DNA of 64,000 bases from Paraburkholderia dilworthii (GTDB lineage: Bacteria; Pseudomonadota; Gammaproteobacteria; Burkholderiales; Burkholderiaceae), in assembly GCF_000472525.1 (NCBI RefSeq), contig NZ_AWZT01000030.1:26100-90099 (forward strand), read 5' to 3'. The notes beneath the pieces were generated by a model. That model ran no database searches and was not told the origin of the DNA. It was given only the letters and a program-made list of their open reading frames with translations. The translations under genes and the position numbers were made by a program. Numbering within the stretch: the first letter of the stretch is position 1; every line of letters starts with the position of its first letter. Shown here piece after piece: positions 45,923 through 54,860 of the stretch.

Positions 45923-47167
45923 ATGACGCTCAGCCGCGTGTTTAGCCTTGGCTATTCTTTGTTCGCAATTTGCGGACGAACTTTGGCGCTGATCAGCTCG
46001 TTCGCACTCGCCGCCTGCGGCGACAACCTTTCGGCCGATCCCGCTTACGTGACGATGGCACGGCCGCAGATCATGCAACTACTTTCGGACACGCAGACCT
46101 CCGGCGCCGTCGTCTATGTCGAATCGCCGAACGGAAACTGGAGCGAATCGTTCGGCAGTGCGCAGCGCGGCACTAGCACACCGATTCCGACTGACGCGAA
46201 TTTCCGCGTTGGCAGCGTCACGAAAACCTGGACCGCCACGGTGATCCTGCAACTGGTGCAGGAAGGAAAACTAAGCCTCAGCGATACCGTCGGCAAGTAC
46301 ATTCCGAACGTGCCGAACGGCAATAGGATCACGATCGAACAGCTGCTAGGAATGCGTAGCGGCCTCTTCAATTACACGCGCGACCTCGGCTTCAATCAGA
46401 AGATAGACGCCCAACGCGGCAAGCTTTGGACCACGAGCGAACTCCTCGACATCGCATACAGCCATCAGGTCGATTTTGATCCGGGGACGTTGTTCGGTTA
46501 CTCGAACACCAATACGGTGCTGCTCGGGATGCTAATCGAGCAACTGACCGGCATGAGCGCCGCCGACGCGATCAAGGCGCGCCTCTTCACGCCACTCGGT
46601 CTGACACAGACGTATCTGCCGCCGCAAACCAATACGTCCATACCGGCGCCGTTCGCGCATGGCTATCTATGGGGCACGAATGCGGAGACGGCGAACAGCC
46701 CAGCGCTGTCGCCCGCGCTTCAGGCGGCCGCAAAAAACGGCACGCTACAGCCGACCGACGTAACCGACGCGTCCGCATCATGGGGATGGACCGCCGGCTC
46801 CGGGCTGTCGGTGGCCAGAGAGTTGGCCATGTTCGTCAAGGCGATGGTCGGCGGTAACTATCTGAACACCGATCTGCAGGCCCGGCGTTTGTCGACCTGC
46901 ACGGTCATCGCGCCTGGCGATCCCGATTCGCCGGCTTATTGCCTCGGTATCGCAAAGTGGGGCACGTACTACGGGCATAACGGGCAAATCAACGGTTTCA
47001 ATACGTTCATGGTCAGCGCCCCGAACTCGAAGAACACTATCGTGGTTTGGGCCACGAGCGCGGATTCGCCCAATGGCACCGCGCCCGCCGATGCAATCGG
47101 AAAACTGCTGATTGCCGCGCTTGATAACGAGAACATCGTCGACGATCTCGACGAGATCAAGCCTTGA
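45923..47167 (+). CDS. Beta-lactamase-fold serine hydrolase, lipoprotein
   Basis: The 414-residue protein of the class C beta-lactamase/D-Ala-D-Ala carboxypeptidase group has a signal with lipobox ending FALAAC (about residue 31). The active Ser is in RVGSVTKTWTA (SxxK), the second motif in FGYSNTNTVLLG (YxN), and HNGQINGF near the end replaces the KTG triad (HxG type). LLGMRSGLFNYTRD is also family-typical. Likely an outer-membrane-anchored peptidase or esterase. An AAGGA ribosome site lies 10 bases before the ATG. It is followed after 86 bases by a DacB-like gene. Confidence 0.85.
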   Translation: MTLSRVFSLGYSLFAICGRTLALISSFALAACGDNLSADPAYVTMARPQIMQLLSDTQTSGAVVYVESPNGNWSESFGSAQRGTSTPIPTDANFRVGSVTKTWTATVILQLVQEGKLSLSDTVGKYIPNVPNGNRITIEQLLGMRSGLFNYTRDLGFNQKIDAQRGKLWTTSELLDIAYSHQVDFDPGTLFGYSNTNTVLLGMLIEQLTGMSAADAIKARLFTPLGLTQTYLPPQTNTSIPAPFAHGYLWGTNAETANSPALSPALQAAAKNGTLQPTDVTDASASWGWTAGSGLSVARELAMFVKAMVGGNYLNTDLQARRLSTCTVIAPGDPDSPAYCLGIAKWGTYYGHNGQINGFNTFMVSAPNSKNTIVVWATSADSPNGTAPADAIGKLLIAALDNENIVDDLDEIKP

Positions 47168-47253
47168 GCGCTAACGAAGACAAGAAGGCAACTGCGTGCA
47201 ACGACGATCAAACGCGCTTCTTAAAACGCTAACCGGCCCCGGGAGACCCTGAA

Positions 47254-48909
47254 ATGGAAAGAGGACTTGTGAAAATAGTATTGCGCCTGTCCGTGATTGC
47301 CACTGCGACGCTGGTGGTATCGTGCGGCGGATCGATCGACAGCAGTCATAGTACCGCCGTACCCGATTCGATCCTGCAGGTGATGCAAAAGCCGGCGTAC
47401 AAAGGCGCGACGTGGTCGCTACAGGTCGTCGATCAGGGCACGGGAAACCTGATCTACGATCTGAACTCCAGCTCGCAGGTGTACATTGCGTCGGTGCGCA
47501 AGGTCTTTACAACCGGCAACGCGCTGAATGCGATCGGCGCGCAACACAGGGCGGTGACACCGGTCTATAAAACCGGCACCGTCGATGGGGCCGGCACGCT
47601 CAACGGCAATCTGATTCTGGTCGCGAGCGGCGATCTGACAATGGGCGGACGCGCGAATCCAGACGGCACGATTGCACTCACGTCGTTCGATCACAACGAA
47701 GCTAACGGTCTCGGCAATGCGGTGCTATCCGCGCCCGATCCGCTCGCCGGCTATAACTCACTCGCACAGCAGGTGGCAGCCGCCGGCATCACGAAGGTCA
47801 ACGGTGACATCGTGATCGACGACCGGCTTTTCGCGGCGTTCGACTTCCGTGACGAGTTTATGGCAACCCCGATCTTCGTCAACGACGATCAGGTCGACGT
47901 GTCGTTCACCCAGAGCACTGAGGGCCAGCCGCTGCCATTCGACTACCGGCCCAGGTCGGGGGCGGTGACTGTGCAGTCGACCCTCTCGACCGGCAGCGCG
48001 TCGTCTGCCGCGTCGATCGACCTCGATCCGGACGAGCAACAAAAGTTTCTAACGTGTATCGGCACGACGCCGTGCGTCGGAAGCGTCAGCGGCTCGGTGC
48101 CGGTGGGTTACGTACCGGCGCCAGTGAATACGTTTCCGTTGGTCCGCACGTTCCGCATCACGGCGCCGTCGAGCTACGCGCGCACCGTGTTCATTGAAGC
48201 GCTGACGCGCGCAGGCGTCACGGTGACGGCCGTGCCGGTTGGCGTCAATGCCGCCGCGTCGCTGCCGGCGAAGGGCTCGTACTCGAACGCGCAACTGGTC
48301 GCGCAATTGACGGCCGCACCGTACGCGCAGGACATCCGGTTCGTCAACAAGGTCAGCTACAACCTTGGTGCCGACACGACGCTGCTTATGTGGGGTCTGG
48401 CAAAAAACAATTCGACCACGATGGACGCCGCCCTTGCGGCCGAGCAAACCGAATTGCAATCGACGTTCGCGATCTCGCCGAGCCAATATCACTTCGTTGA
48501 CGGCAGCGGCGGCGGCGAAACCACTGCCAATGCCAAAGCTGTGATCTCGATGATGCGCGGGATGGTATCGAAACCCGACTTTGCCGCGTATGAAGATTCG
48601 ATGCCGTCGCTTGGCGTCGATGGTTCGCTGACGACGGTCACCGCCTTCGAGTCCGATCCCACGCTTGCTGGCGCGAAAGGCCAGGTGCAGGCTAAGACCG
48701 GAACCTACGTCGTTGAAAATCCAGCTATACCCGGAACGGGGTTGCTCAGAGGGCAGGCGCTGGCCGGCTACATCACCGCAAAGAGCGGGCGGCGGCTCGT
48801 ATTCTTCCTGACGGTGAACAACGTGCCGGTTCCCGGTGGCATTGCCGATGTGGTGACGGTGTTCAACGACGAGGGGACGATCGCAGCGACGTTGTGGAAA
48901 CTGCAATGA
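47254..48909 (+). CDS. D-alanyl-D-alanine carboxypeptidase/endopeptidase, S13 (PBP4/DacB-like), lipoprotein
   Basis: The 551-residue periplasmic peptidase acts on peptidoglycan cross-links. The signal ends TLVVSC (lipobox), unusual for a PBP4 protein. Active-site motifs: ASVRKVFTTG (SxxK, about residue 80), KVSYNLGADTTLL (SxN) and QAKTGTYVVE (KTG). A long insert between the first and second motifs is typical of S13. A GGGAGA ribosome site precedes the ATG. It is a paralogue of the convergent gene at 48960. Confidence 0.9.
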   Translation: MERGLVKIVLRLSVIATATLVVSCGGSIDSSHSTAVPDSILQVMQKPAYKGATWSLQVVDQGTGNLIYDLNSSSQVYIASVRKVFTTGNALNAIGAQHRAVTPVYKTGTVDGAGTLNGNLILVASGDLTMGGRANPDGTIALTSFDHNEANGLGNAVLSAPDPLAGYNSLAQQVAAAGITKVNGDIVIDDRLFAAFDFRDEFMATPIFVNDDQVDVSFTQSTEGQPLPFDYRPRSGAVTVQSTLSTGSASSAASIDLDPDEQQKFLTCIGTTPCVGSVSGSVPVGYVPAPVNTFPLVRTFRITAPSSYARTVFIEALTRAGVTVTAVPVGVNAAASLPAKGSYSNAQLVAQLTAAPYAQDIRFVNKVSYNLGADTTLLMWGLAKNNSTTMDAALAAEQTELQSTFAISPSQYHFVDGSGGGETTANAKAVISMMRGMVSKPDFAAYEDSMPSLGVDGSLTTVTAFESDPTLAGAKGQVQAKTGTYVVENPAIPGTGLLRGQALAGYITAKSGRRLVFFLTVNNVPVPGGIADVVTVFNDEGTIAATLWKLQ

Positions 48910-48914
48910 CGTTC

Positions 48915-48940
48915 GGCGCGCCGTGAGTCAGTGGCGCGCC
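48915..48940. terminator. Candidate bidirectional hairpin between convergent peptidase genes
   Basis: GGCGCGCC at 48915-48922 and 48933-48940 can pair across a 10-base loop between two converging stop codons. There is no T-run, so it is a weak call. Confidence 0.4.
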
Positions 48941-48959
48941 CGGCCCGAAAACCGGGGCC

Positions 48960-50591
48960 TCAATATTGCGAGTAGACGATGCCGAGAATGTCGGCTTCGT
49001 CGTTGAACACGTCGAGCGCGGCGGCGGCCGAGCTGGCCGGGCCAGCGTGGTTGACGAAGAGCGCATAGGCAAGCTGGCGCCCGCTCTTCGCGCTGATGTA
49101 GCCCGCCATGTTGATTGCGACCAGCTGTCCGCTTGCGTCGATCGTCGCGCCGCTCTTGACCAGGATGTTCTCCTTGCCGACAACGGTTTTGCCGACTGCC
49201 GCGAGCGAACCGTCGGTGCCGAGAATCGACAGTGCATTGCGATACACGGTGGCGTTCGCGCCGCGGCTCATCATCGCGAGTAGCGTTGCGGTGGTGCGCG
49301 CGGTCGCGCGGCTGTCGGGCGTGCCGCTACCGTTGGTCGGAAAATCGAAGCTCCCGCCGTCGAGGCCGAGTGTACCGGTCAGATATTTGCGTTCGGTGCC
49401 GAGTGCATCGTCGACGGTGCGTCCGCCTTGCGCGACGCCCTGGTACATCAGGCTGAGGTTCGCACCGGTGTTCAGGCTGACTTTGAGGATGAGTTTCGCG
49501 AACTCCGAATAGGGCGGTGAGGTGAAGCTCGCGACCTGGTTCGCACTCATATTGCCAGGCGAAGAGGGCAATGACGCCGACGCATTCGCTTGCACCGAGG
49601 GTGCGCTTACGGCCACGCCAGCACGCGCGAGCGCATCGATGAACGCGGTGCGCGCGAACGACGGCGGATCGTCGACGCGCACGTTGCTCACATAGATGTC
49701 GTTGCCGATCAGCGCCGATCTGTACGCGAGCGGGATCGTCGCCGGGGTGTCGAGGCCGGCTTCGCCCGAGACTGTCGCCTTGCAGCCGGGTGTCGCGATG
49801 CAACTGAGCGGGGCTTCATTGAAGGCGTCGCCGGACACGACGATGTCGGGATCCGTACCGGCGGCGGTCCCGACGGCCGTGCCCTGGAACGTCATCGCGC
49901 TGGTGCGGGGTCGCCAGTCGAGCACCGCCGGCTGGCCGACGCCCACTCCCGGGCTCAGCGTCATGTCGATCACGTTCTCGTTGACGAGCATCGGCGAGAT
50001 CAGCACATTGCCGTTTGGCACGCGAAACGAATCGAACAGGCGGTCGTCGACGATCACGTCGCCATTCACCGACGTAATGCCGGAGGCACGCACCTGAGCG
50101 GCAAGCGCATTCATCGCGGTGAGCGGATCTTCGGGCGTCAGGATCGCCCCTTGGAAACCCCGTGCGTCGTTATGATCGTAGTCGGTGAAGTCGACCGTGC
50201 CGTCCGGCTTCTGGCGGCCGCCGAACGTTAGATCGCCGGAGGCTTGGATGATCAGGTCGCCGGTCAGCTTGCCGGTCGCGTCGACCGTGCCGTTGCGATA
50301 AACGGGCGTCTGGAAGCGATGGTCCGCGCCGATCACGCCCAAAGCGGTGGCGACAGAGTAGAGCTTGCGCACCGAAGCGGTGAAAATCATCGTGTCGGGA
50401 TTCAGCGAGTAGAGAATCTGACCTGTTCCCGCATCCATCACAATCATCGACCACTGTGATTGCGCGCTGATGTAGCGCGGCTTGTTCATCACTTGCGCAT
50501 AGGGATCGGTGGCCGATATGTCGCTGCCGCACCCGACGATTAGCGAACACGATACTAGTACTGCGAAAACCGACCGCGACTGTGCGCGCAT
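48960..50591 (-). CDS. Second S13 (PBP4/DacB-like) peptidase, lipoprotein
   Basis: The 543-residue protein is closely similar in layout to the 47254 gene: lipobox LIVGC, then TASVRKLYSVA (SxxK), KVSLNTGANLSLM (SxN), and a third motif VKSGATIDA (KSG instead of KTG). Shared stretches such as ASGDLTFGG and DVIVDDRLF show recent common ancestry. Opposite orientation makes the pair an inverted duplication. An AGGAA ribosome site precedes ATG 50591. Expected role: peptidoglycan remodelling. Confidence 0.88.
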   Translation of the reverse strand: MRAQSRSVFAVLVSCSLIVGCGSDISATDPYAQVMNKPRYISAQSQWSMIVMDAGTGQILYSLNPDTMIFTASVRKLYSVATALGVIGADHRFQTPVYRNGTVDATGKLTGDLIIQASGDLTFGGRQKPDGTVDFTDYDHNDARGFQGAILTPEDPLTAMNALAAQVRASGITSVNGDVIVDDRLFDSFRVPNGNVLISPMLVNENVIDMTLSPGVGVGQPAVLDWRPRTSAMTFQGTAVGTAAGTDPDIVVSGDAFNEAPLSCIATPGCKATVSGEAGLDTPATIPLAYRSALIGNDIYVSNVRVDDPPSFARTAFIDALARAGVAVSAPSVQANASASLPSSPGNMSANQVASFTSPPYSEFAKLILKVSLNTGANLSLMYQGVAQGGRTVDDALGTERKYLTGTLGLDGGSFDFPTNGSGTPDSRATARTTATLLAMMSRGANATVYRNALSILGTDGSLAAVGKTVVGKENILVKSGATIDASGQLVAINMAGYISAKSGRQLAYALFVNHAGPASSAAAALDVFNDEADILGIVYSQY

Positions 50592-51323
50592 GGGTGTTCC
50601 TGCCTGAGTAGGAGATCTCTCAGCATAGGTTTCAGTGAACCGGGGTGCAAGGTATGCTTGTAACGCTCATATCATTCGCAGCAGCGCAAATTTGTACGAT
50701 CGGCCGTAATTGGTTTTCGGAATCAATGACCGTTTAGAAGAGCGGACACGACGTCTGAATGTCCGAGCGACGGTACGGGCGAATGACGCTTCATCTGGCC
50801 GAACGCGGGCCGACGGCGAACGCACCAAATCGACCCGTTCCGGTCGCTCGGGCCGTCATGCGTTCGACGACCGCTTCCGAAACCAAAACGGTCGGCACCG
50901 GACACCCTGTCAGTACCCGTAACAGAGACTTTCGTTTGGCCTATACGCGGTCGCCAGTAGCGTTCCATTTCCGTGCGGTGGGCGAACGCGCTCCGCGATG
51001 TGGGCAAGGCCCCTGCGCTTGCGGGCGCCTTGCAAAAAGTACGTAGGCAACTGAAGGTACCCGAGCAGAACGAATTGATGCTCGACGATCAACCATCAGG
51101 GGTATCCGGGGAACACCTGATGGTCGGAGGGCAAGCGGCTCTGATCCTCGTTCGCCGTTCGAAATGTTCGTCGTCGGCTCCTGCACTACCCTATTCACGC
51201 CGCCCGTTGGCCGACCCGTCGGCGCCGCAGCTTCCCGTGGAAGATCATCAAGTGATACTCTGGAATGGTTTGGTGCTGAAGTCGGGAGAACGTCAGTTCA
51301 CAGAGTTCGACTGGGAGAGAAAT
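50592..51323. other. Intergenic region with degenerate repeats
   Basis: No gene is supportable in these 732 bases. The span 50757-50836 carries repeat sequence shared with 44302-44328 and with 63743-63774, and further diffuse matches run to about 51000. From about 51240 the sequence becomes leader-like for the DUF1254 operon. Confidence 0.55.
50810..50836 (+). repeat. 27-base repeat, copy 2
   Basis: Identical to 44302-44328. It is preceded at 50757-50788 by a different unit (GAATGTCCGAGCGACGG...) that recurs in altered form at 63743. Confidence 0.85.
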
Positions 51324-52709
51324 ATGAAAGACGCTAAGGAGACCACAGCCGCAGTCACAGCTATTGAGGCTCGTGCCATCGCCAAAGAGGCTTACATCTA
51401 TGGCTTCCCGATGGTAGACAACTACAGGATACAGTATGGGTACTTTGTAGATTGTGAAGATCCCGAATACAAAGCGCCATGGAATCATCTTAAGAATATT
51501 TCCCGCGTTTTCACTCCCGCAGACAAGACCGTTCAGACTCCAAACTCCGACACCCCCTATTCCTGGGCCGGGTTCGACCTGCGCACGGAACCCATTGTGA
51601 TTACGGTCCCACCGGTCGAAAACGGGAGGTATTTCAGCGTCCAGTTAATCGACCTTTACACCCACAACTTTGATTACCTCGGCAGCCGCACCACCGGCAA
51701 TGACGGCGGAAGCTTTATGATCGCGGGCCCCGATTGGCAGGGTGAAGCACCAGCGGAAATCACGAAAGTGATCCGTTGTGAGACGCAACTCGCATTGGCC
51801 TTATTTCGTATCCAGCTTTTCGATCCAGGCGATCTCGACAACGTTAAGACGATTCAATCCCGTTGTAACGTGCAGCCGCTGTCGACATTCCTGGGTAAGC
51901 CCGCAACTAGGGCTGCATCGTCTATTGATTTCATCAAGTCACTCACGCCTGATCAGCAGCGCACCTCACTCGAGTTTTTCAATGTTCTGAACTTCACCCT
52001 GCAGTTCTGTCGCACCGATCGCTCAGAGAAGGATCTACGAGTACGGCTCGCCAAACTTGGCATCGATGTAGGCAAGACCTTTGACGCGTCGGAGCTTACG
52101 CCAGAAATTCGTCAAGCAGTCACGGACGGCATGGCCGACGCCTGGGAGGACTTTCACGGCACGGTGCAGTACATCAATGCCGGGGAGTTGACTAGCGGCG
52201 ACCTCTTTGGGACGCGGGAGTTTATGAAGAACAACTACCTCTACCGCATGACCGGCGCCGCACTCGGCATCTACGGCAATAGCAAACAGGAGGCGATGTA
52301 TCCACCTTATTTCGTGGACGGAGCCGGACAGAAACTGGATGGATCCAAAAACCGCTATGCGCTGCGATTCACTCCAGGCCAGTTGCCACCGGTCAATTCT
52401 TTCTGGTCTCTGACGCTTTATGAACAGCCCGCGAGCCTGCTCTCGGCGAATTCACTTGACCGCTATCTTATTAACTCTCCGATGTTGCCTGATTTGAAAC
52501 GGGATGTGGACGGCGGACTGACGCTTTATATTCAGCACGCTTCGCCCGGCAAGGATGAGGAGTCTAACTGGCTTCCCGCTCCGAACGGCCCTTTTTCTTT
52601 GATTATGCGTCTTTATTGGCCCAAGCCCGAGGCGCTTGATGGGACATGGAAGCAGCCGATGTTGCAAGCCGCGGACATGCAGGCGCAGTCGCTGGGGAGG
52701 ATGGCATGA
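51324..52709 (+). CDS. DUF1254/DUF1214 protein
   Basis: The 461-residue protein begins with the DUF1254 region: EAYIYGFPMVDNYRIQYGYF, then TPNSDTPYSWAGFDLRTEP, and FSVQLIDLYTHNFDYLGSRT. The C-terminal part, NRYALRFTPGQLPPVNSFWS and LYEQP, is DUF1214, ending SNWLPAPNGPFSLIMRLYWP. No signal peptide is visible at this start, which follows GGGAGAG by a few bases. The biochemical function of the family is unknown. The frame stays open upstream to 50973, but that part is repeat-derived. It is translationally coupled to the next gene. Confidence 0.85.
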   Translation: MKDAKETTAAVTAIEARAIAKEAYIYGFPMVDNYRIQYGYFVDCEDPEYKAPWNHLKNISRVFTPADKTVQTPNSDTPYSWAGFDLRTEPIVITVPPVENGRYFSVQLIDLYTHNFDYLGSRTTGNDGGSFMIAGPDWQGEAPAEITKVIRCETQLALALFRIQLFDPGDLDNVKTIQSRCNVQPLSTFLGKPATRAASSIDFIKSLTPDQQRTSLEFFNVLNFTLQFCRTDRSEKDLRVRLAKLGIDVGKTFDASELTPEIRQAVTDGMADAWEDFHGTVQYINAGELTSGDLFGTREFMKNNYLYRMTGAALGIYGNSKQEAMYPPYFVDGAGQKLDGSKNRYALRFTPGQLPPVNSFWSLTLYEQPASLLSANSLDRYLINSPMLPDLKRDVDGGLTLYIQHASPGKDEESNWLPAPNGPFSLIMRLYWPKPEALDGTWKQPMLQAADMQAQSLGRMA

Positions 52710-53665
52710 CAAAGGCATCCGGGACTGGCGTCGATGTCACGCCTGAGACCTATATCCGCGCAGAATCCGATCGCCAGTTCGGCAACATCGTCGCAATGGC
52801 GGGCGGTGTGAACCGTTTCTATCATTTTCGAAGTCTCACGCCGCTGGACAAACAGAACGTCGTGCGGATGAATCGGGACACGCTCTATTCGATGGCCATT
52901 GTCGATACGTCGAAAGGGGCCACGATAACGGTACCTGAACTCCCGAAGAACCGTTATGCATCGGTCTACCTTGTAGATAACGACCACTATTGCCCCGGCG
53001 CGATCTACACTGCGGGCACGCATAAACTGCCGCAGGACACGAAGTACCTGGGCATCGGCGTCCGAATTCAAGTCGTTAATTCGAAAGACCCGCAGGAAAT
53101 CGACTTGATCAACCAACTCCAGGATCAATTTATTATCAAGGCCGACAGCGCCGATCCGCTTCCCCCATTCAAATGGAACGGGGATTCCCTGACGGCACTG
53201 ACAGAAGAGTACGAAAAGCAGGCAGCCCAGCACGGCAGTTACAAGGGAATGATGGGGTCGCGTGGTAAGGCTGACGAAGCCACCCGGCACCTCGCAGCAG
53301 CAGCGGCCTGGGGGCTGTTTCCGGAGTGGGACGCCACCTACCTGAACTACAGCGGCAACCACAATCCGAATGTCTGCCACAGGGCAACCTATCAGGTTCC
53401 CGAGAATAAGGCCTTCTGGTCCATCACTGTTTATGGCGACGACGGCTACATGAAAAGCGAGAACAACATCGTCAATTCGTCGACCGCAAAAATCAATGGC
53501 GACGGCACTTTCACAGTTCACTACGGATCTAAGGAAGCCTGCGGCGATGTTGCGAACCGGCTCGACGTCACTGAAGGTTGGAATTTCCTCATGCGGATTT
53601 ATCGCCCTGGTCCGTCCGTTTTGAACGGGAGCTACAAGCTACCCGCGGTTGTAGCAGTCAAATAG
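52706..53665 (+). CDS. DUF1254/DUF1214 protein, second member of the pair
   Basis: The 319-residue protein has VTPETYIRAESDRQFGNIV and RMNRDTLYSMAIVDTSKG near the start (DUF1254-like), and later NKAFWSITVYGDDGYMKSEN and WNFLMRIYRPGPSVLNGS (DUF1214). The ATG shares ATGA with the previous stop, after a GGGGAGG ribosome site, so the two proteins are probably made together and may interact. It is not a duplicate of the first: it is shorter and the sequences match only at motif level. Function unknown. Confidence 0.82.
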   Translation: MTKASGTGVDVTPETYIRAESDRQFGNIVAMAGGVNRFYHFRSLTPLDKQNVVRMNRDTLYSMAIVDTSKGATITVPELPKNRYASVYLVDNDHYCPGAIYTAGTHKLPQDTKYLGIGVRIQVVNSKDPQEIDLINQLQDQFIIKADSADPLPPFKWNGDSLTALTEEYEKQAAQHGSYKGMMGSRGKADEATRHLAAAAAWGLFPEWDATYLNYSGNHNPNVCHRATYQVPENKAFWSITVYGDDGYMKSENNIVNSSTAKINGDGTFTVHYGSKEACGDVANRLDVTEGWNFLMRIYRPGPSVLNGSYKLPAVVAVK

Positions 53666-54478
53666 GCAGGCCGCGCGTAGATCCGCCAGAGAAACCCTGA
53701 CCCGAGCCGCGGGCGGGCATTGCTTAGTTTTCGCAGCGAGGCACGCAAACACGGCGCGCCGGAGGGCTTTGCCAGTTCGGGTAAACCAACTGGCATGTGG
53801 AAGTCTAGATCTCCCCGCAGTTCAGCCTCAGACCGTATAGCCAAGCGGCGCAACGGGGCAGCGAGACCAAGTTCATCAACGGATACCAGCGGCGCGCTTG
53901 GAGACATCACTGCAAAGTCCGGATTGGATCTTGGATTGTCTCCATCAGTCGCACCAAGACAAACCTGCCCCTTGGGGTTAGCCAGACCGGCGAGCTCGTA
54001 TATGCCAAGGTTGGGCAAGATTAGCGCGTTGGACGGCCGCTATCAAGCGCAAAGCTGCCGCCTAGATTTCAAGTATTTGTACCTGCGGATGGCCGCAACT
54101 GGCCGGTTGCCGAAGATCGAAGTTCGAGCGCTGCGCGTCCTCGGCCCGAGCTTCCGGCCCCGACCCACTGCCGCCGCTCAACACCGCCGGGACTCGGCGG
54201 CAGCTTTCAAGTCCGACAACGGCCGCTTGTCCTACCCGCATCGGACGGCAAAAACCGGCCTTCGCGGGCATTGGAGTCCGCTCGCATCCTGGTCAGTCGC
54301 GCAGTCGATTTATTTGCTGATTTTGGAAATGGTTTGACGGGCATCTTCGGCAACAAGCACTGGTCGCATCGGACAGCAGGGAAATGCGCGCTGGCGACCG
54401 CGCCCCGATGCCCGAATGCGACGTCAATTTTAGCTCGACTTTCTACGGCGGCTGAAGTCTCAGCCTGCACGGCCGGCG
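53666..54478. other. Intergenic region, no intact gene recognised
   Basis: The 813 bases contain open frames on both strands (for example minus strand about 53640-54018), but none has family motifs or a good start. The 54080-54300 part is rich in short direct and inverted CCGG/GGCC motifs like non-coding repeats of the group. Some of the minus-strand frame could be a decayed gene. Confidence 0.4.
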
Positions 54479-54498
54479 GATTCTGACTTTCGAGAATC
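54479..54498 (+). promoter_or_regulatory. Candidate upstream activator site for the sigma-54 promoter
   Basis: GATTCT (54479-54484) and AGAATC (54493-54498) form a perfect dyad with an 8-base centre, about 85-100 bases before the sigma-54 core. DctD-like activators bind dyads at about this distance. The AT-rich stretch at 54518-54552 could aid bending. Assignment is inference. Confidence 0.45.
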
Positions 54499-54577
54499 GG
54501 TTCGTCTGCCAGTCATTTTTAGATCAACATAATCTATATAAATCAATCAGATACGCGCCCCCACGCCGGGCGATCGT

Positions 54578-54592
54578 TGGCACGGGCCTTGC
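54578..54592 (+). promoter_or_regulatory. Sigma-54 promoter
   Basis: TGGCAC (54578-54583), five bases, then TTGC (54589-54592): GG and GC are 10 bases apart, as required for the -24/-12 core. The first gene of the unit starts 269 bases downstream. A sigma-54 activator gene (62311) closes the same unit. Confidence 0.88.
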
Positions 54593-54860
54593 GTTGTTTA
54601 ACGCACGGAGCATCCAACGCCATTAAAGCAGTCCGCACAGGACTCACCTACGGAGACGACACCCATGATTCGATTTTTCCCCCCGCGCTCTAGCGCGCGG
54701 CGTTAGAAAGCCGCAACTCAACTTCCCCCGTCTGTCCTGATCACCGACTGCCTCCCCGGCCGGCGGGACAGATGCGTCCGTCGATTGTTCGTCACTGTAC
54801 TGGCACGCCCGCCGATGCCACCGCGCAGTCCATTCAGGAAGCAACCCGCAAGGAGACGAT

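Noticed and set aside
44302..50836. CRISPR-like interpretation of the 27-base repeat
   Set aside because: Only two exact copies more than 6 kb apart, no regular spacing and no cas genes.
53632..54018. Minus-strand frame of 128 codons after the DUF1214 gene
   Set aside because: It begins inside the coding end of the previous gene and shows no family motif; it may be a decayed gene but cannot be supported.
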